Shown here piece after piece: positions 5,655-6,975 of a DNA stretch of 6,975 nt. The number at the start of each line of letters is the position of its first letter. The first letter of the stretch is position 1. A model generated the notes under the pieces. That model saw only the letters and a list, made by a program, of their open reading frames with translations. It was not told the origin of the DNA and made no database searches. The stretch is from Candidatus Saccharimonadia bacterium (lineage in GTDB: Bacteria > Patescibacteriota > Saccharimonadia > Saccharimonadales > 2-12-FULL-41-12): assembly GCA_023263015.1 (NCBI GenBank), contig JALQXV010000083.1, forward strand, positions 1 to 6,975. Reading direction: 5' to 3'. The position numbers were made by a program, and so were the translations under genes.

Positions 5655-6975
5655 ATGTTGGGACGTTTAAATCTTGAGGCATTTCAACATGACATGATTG
5701 TAATGGGAGCTGTTGCATCCATGGGGCTTGTTGGAGCAATTGTACTCGGAGCCCTTACCTATTTTAAAAAATGGAAATGGCTCTGGAAGAACTGGCTAAC
5801 TTCGCTCGATCCTAAAAAAATTGGTGTCATGTACATTATCGTCGCAGCAATTATGCTGTTGCGCGGTGGCAGTGATGCACTTATGATGCGTGCTCAGCAA
5901 GCTATATCCGCTGGCGACAACCATGGATTCTTGCACGCCGACCACTTCCAGCAAATATTCTCGGCACACGGTACAATCATGATCTTCTTTGTAGCTATGG
6001 GCTTTATGTTTGGCATAATAAACCTAATTTTGCCACTCCAAATTGGTGCTCGAGATGTGGCTTTCCCATTCTTAAACTCAGTTAGTTTTTGGCTGTTTGC
6101 AGCCGGTTTTATGCTGATTAACTTATCGCTTGCGGTTGGCGAGTTTGCAGCCACAGGCTGGCTAGCTTATCCGCCATTATCAGGCATTGAGTTTAGCCCC
6201 GGAGTTGGCGTTGACTACTGGATTTGGAGTTTGCAAATAGCAGGTCTGGGCAGCTTACTGTCGGGTGTTAATTTCTTGGTAACGATTCTTAAAATGCGCG
6301 CGCCAGGCATGACATTAACTAAAATGCCTGTCTTTGCATGGAGCGTGCTTTCGAGCATGGTACTGGTGATCTTTGCGTTTCCAATACTAACCGTAACCTT
6401 GGCGCTGCTTTCACTAGACCGAGTATTTGGCATGCATTTCTTTACTTCAGACTTTGGCGGCGATGCAATGATGTATATTAACTTGATTTGGGCTTGGGGA
6501 CATCCAGAAGTGTACATTCTGGTACTGCCCGCATTTGGTATATTCTCGGAAATTGTTGCGACGTTCTCTCGAAAACGTTTATTTGGATATATGTCGATGG
6601 TCTACGCCCTTGGTGCAATCTCATTCCTATCATTCTTGGTATGGCTACACCACTTCTTTACCATGGGCGCGGGCGCAAATGTTAATGCGTTCTTTGGCAT
6701 CATGACTGCGGTTATCGCGGTTCCAACTGGCGTTAAGGTATTTAACTGGCTATTTACGATGTACAAGGGCCGTATTCGTTTAACTACACCAATGCTCTGG
6801 TTCTTAGCATTTGTGGTTACATTCACTATCGGTGGTATGACTGGCGTACTAATGTCTGTGCCGGCTATCGACTTCCAAGTACATAACAGCCTGTTTCTAG
6901 TTGCCCACTTCCATAACATGATTATTGGCGGCGTGCTGTTTGGTTATTTTGCCGGTTTAACGTACTGGTTCCCTA
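5655..6975 (+). CDS. cyoB: Cytochrome bo3-type ubiquinol oxidase subunit I, partial (C-terminus beyond right edge)
   Basis: The catalytic subunit, a heme-copper oxidase of the A type that reduces O2 to water with quinol electrons and pumps protons. The frame runs from ATG (5655) through 440 codons to the right edge, about two thirds of the 663-residue E. coli protein. Every key residue checked is present, one number lower than in E. coli: low-spin heme ligands His105 and His420, heme o3 ligand His418, CuB ligands His283, His332 and His333, the cross-linked Tyr287 in GHPEVY, D-channel Asp134 and Glu285, K-channel Lys361, and quinone-site Arg70, Asp74, His97 and Gln100. Similarity to E. coli CyoB looks very high along the whole length, for example GARDVAFPFLN and WLHHFFTMGAGANVNAFFG. 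GAGGAG (5640-5645), inside the end of cyoA, lies 9 nt before the ATG. The junction with cyoA is TAAATG with no gap. cyoC and cyoD are expected downstream. Confidence 0.98.
   Translation, partial: MLGRLNLEAFQHDMIVMGAVASMGLVGAIVLGALTYFKKWKWLWKNWLTSLDPKKIGVMYIIVAAIMLLRGGSDALMMRAQQAISAGDNHGFLHADHFQQIFSAHGTIMIFFVAMGFMFGIINLILPLQIGARDVAFPFLNSVSFWLFAAGFMLINLSLAVGEFAATGWLAYPPLSGIEFSPGVGVDYWIWSLQIAGLGSLLSGVNFLVTILKMRAPGMTLTKMPVFAWSVLSSMVLVIFAFPILTVTLALLSLDRVFGMHFFTSDFGGDAMMYINLIWAWGHPEVYILVLPAFGIFSEIVATFSRKRLFGYMSMVYALGAISFLSFLVWLHHFFTMGAGANVNAFFGIMTAVIAVPTGVKVFNWLFTMYKGRIRLTTPMLWFLAFVVTFTIGGMTGVLMSVPAIDFQVHNSLFLVAHFHNMIIGGVLFGYFAGLTYWFP

Noticed and set aside
5894..6919. Several minus-strand ORFs of 86-105 codons (5894-6154, 6215-6517, 6602-6919) and the plus ORF at 6488-6685
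   Set aside because: All are shadows of cyoB, whose frame is certain from conserved motifs.

Overview
The window carries nine protein genes and no RNA genes, insertion sequences or CRISPR arrays. Both edges cut through a gene. The organism is most likely an environmental member of the Candidate Phyla Radiation (Patescibacteria), with Ca. Saccharibacteria (TM7) the best guess. This is inference, resting on compact gene packing with stop/start overlaps, moderately low GC by eye, a short NAD-type malic enzyme, small single-helix surface proteins with no obvious relatives, and a cytochrome bo3-type quinol oxidase, which is known from some Saccharibacteria genomes. Two genes end in TGA (malic enzyme and the small His-rich protein), so the standard bacterial code applies rather than the UGA=Gly code of Gracilibacteria and Absconditabacteria.

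Layout. From 1 to 1628, two minus-strand genes form a likely operon: an MscS-type mechanosensitive channel, followed 12 nt later by an unrecognised membrane-anchored protein that runs off the left edge. A 101-bp divergent region (1629-1729) separates them from a plus-strand PhnB-like VOC/glyoxalase-family gene (1730-2140). This gene ends tail to tail with a minus-strand block, the two sharing a 4-nt stop overlap. In transcription order the block is malic enzyme (4502-3363), a membrane-anchored probable OB-fold protein (3366-2944, ATGA overlap) and a PlsC-like acyltransferase (2913 or 2886 to 2137). A 24-bp perfect inverted repeat lies in the leader of the acyltransferase.

A 54-bp divergent region (4503-4556) separates the malic enzyme from the plus-strand terminal oxidase cluster. 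That cluster consists of a 60-residue His-rich single-helix protein, cyoA (subunit II) and cyoB (subunit I, cut by the right edge). cyoC, cyoD and perhaps cyoE would be expected beyond it.

How the genes may work together (inference): malic enzyme turns malate into pyruvate, CO2 and NADH. The quinol oxidase removes electrons from the quinone pool and reduces O2 to water while pumping protons. Side-by-side divergent placement of an NADH source and an O2 sink suggests a small respiratory or oxygen-scavenging module, but it would need a quinol-reducing dehydrogenase and a quinone source, neither of which is in the window. CyoA and CyoB keep the catalytic residues seen in E. coli cytochrome bo3 and look much like proteobacterial proteins, so the oxidase may have been acquired by transfer.
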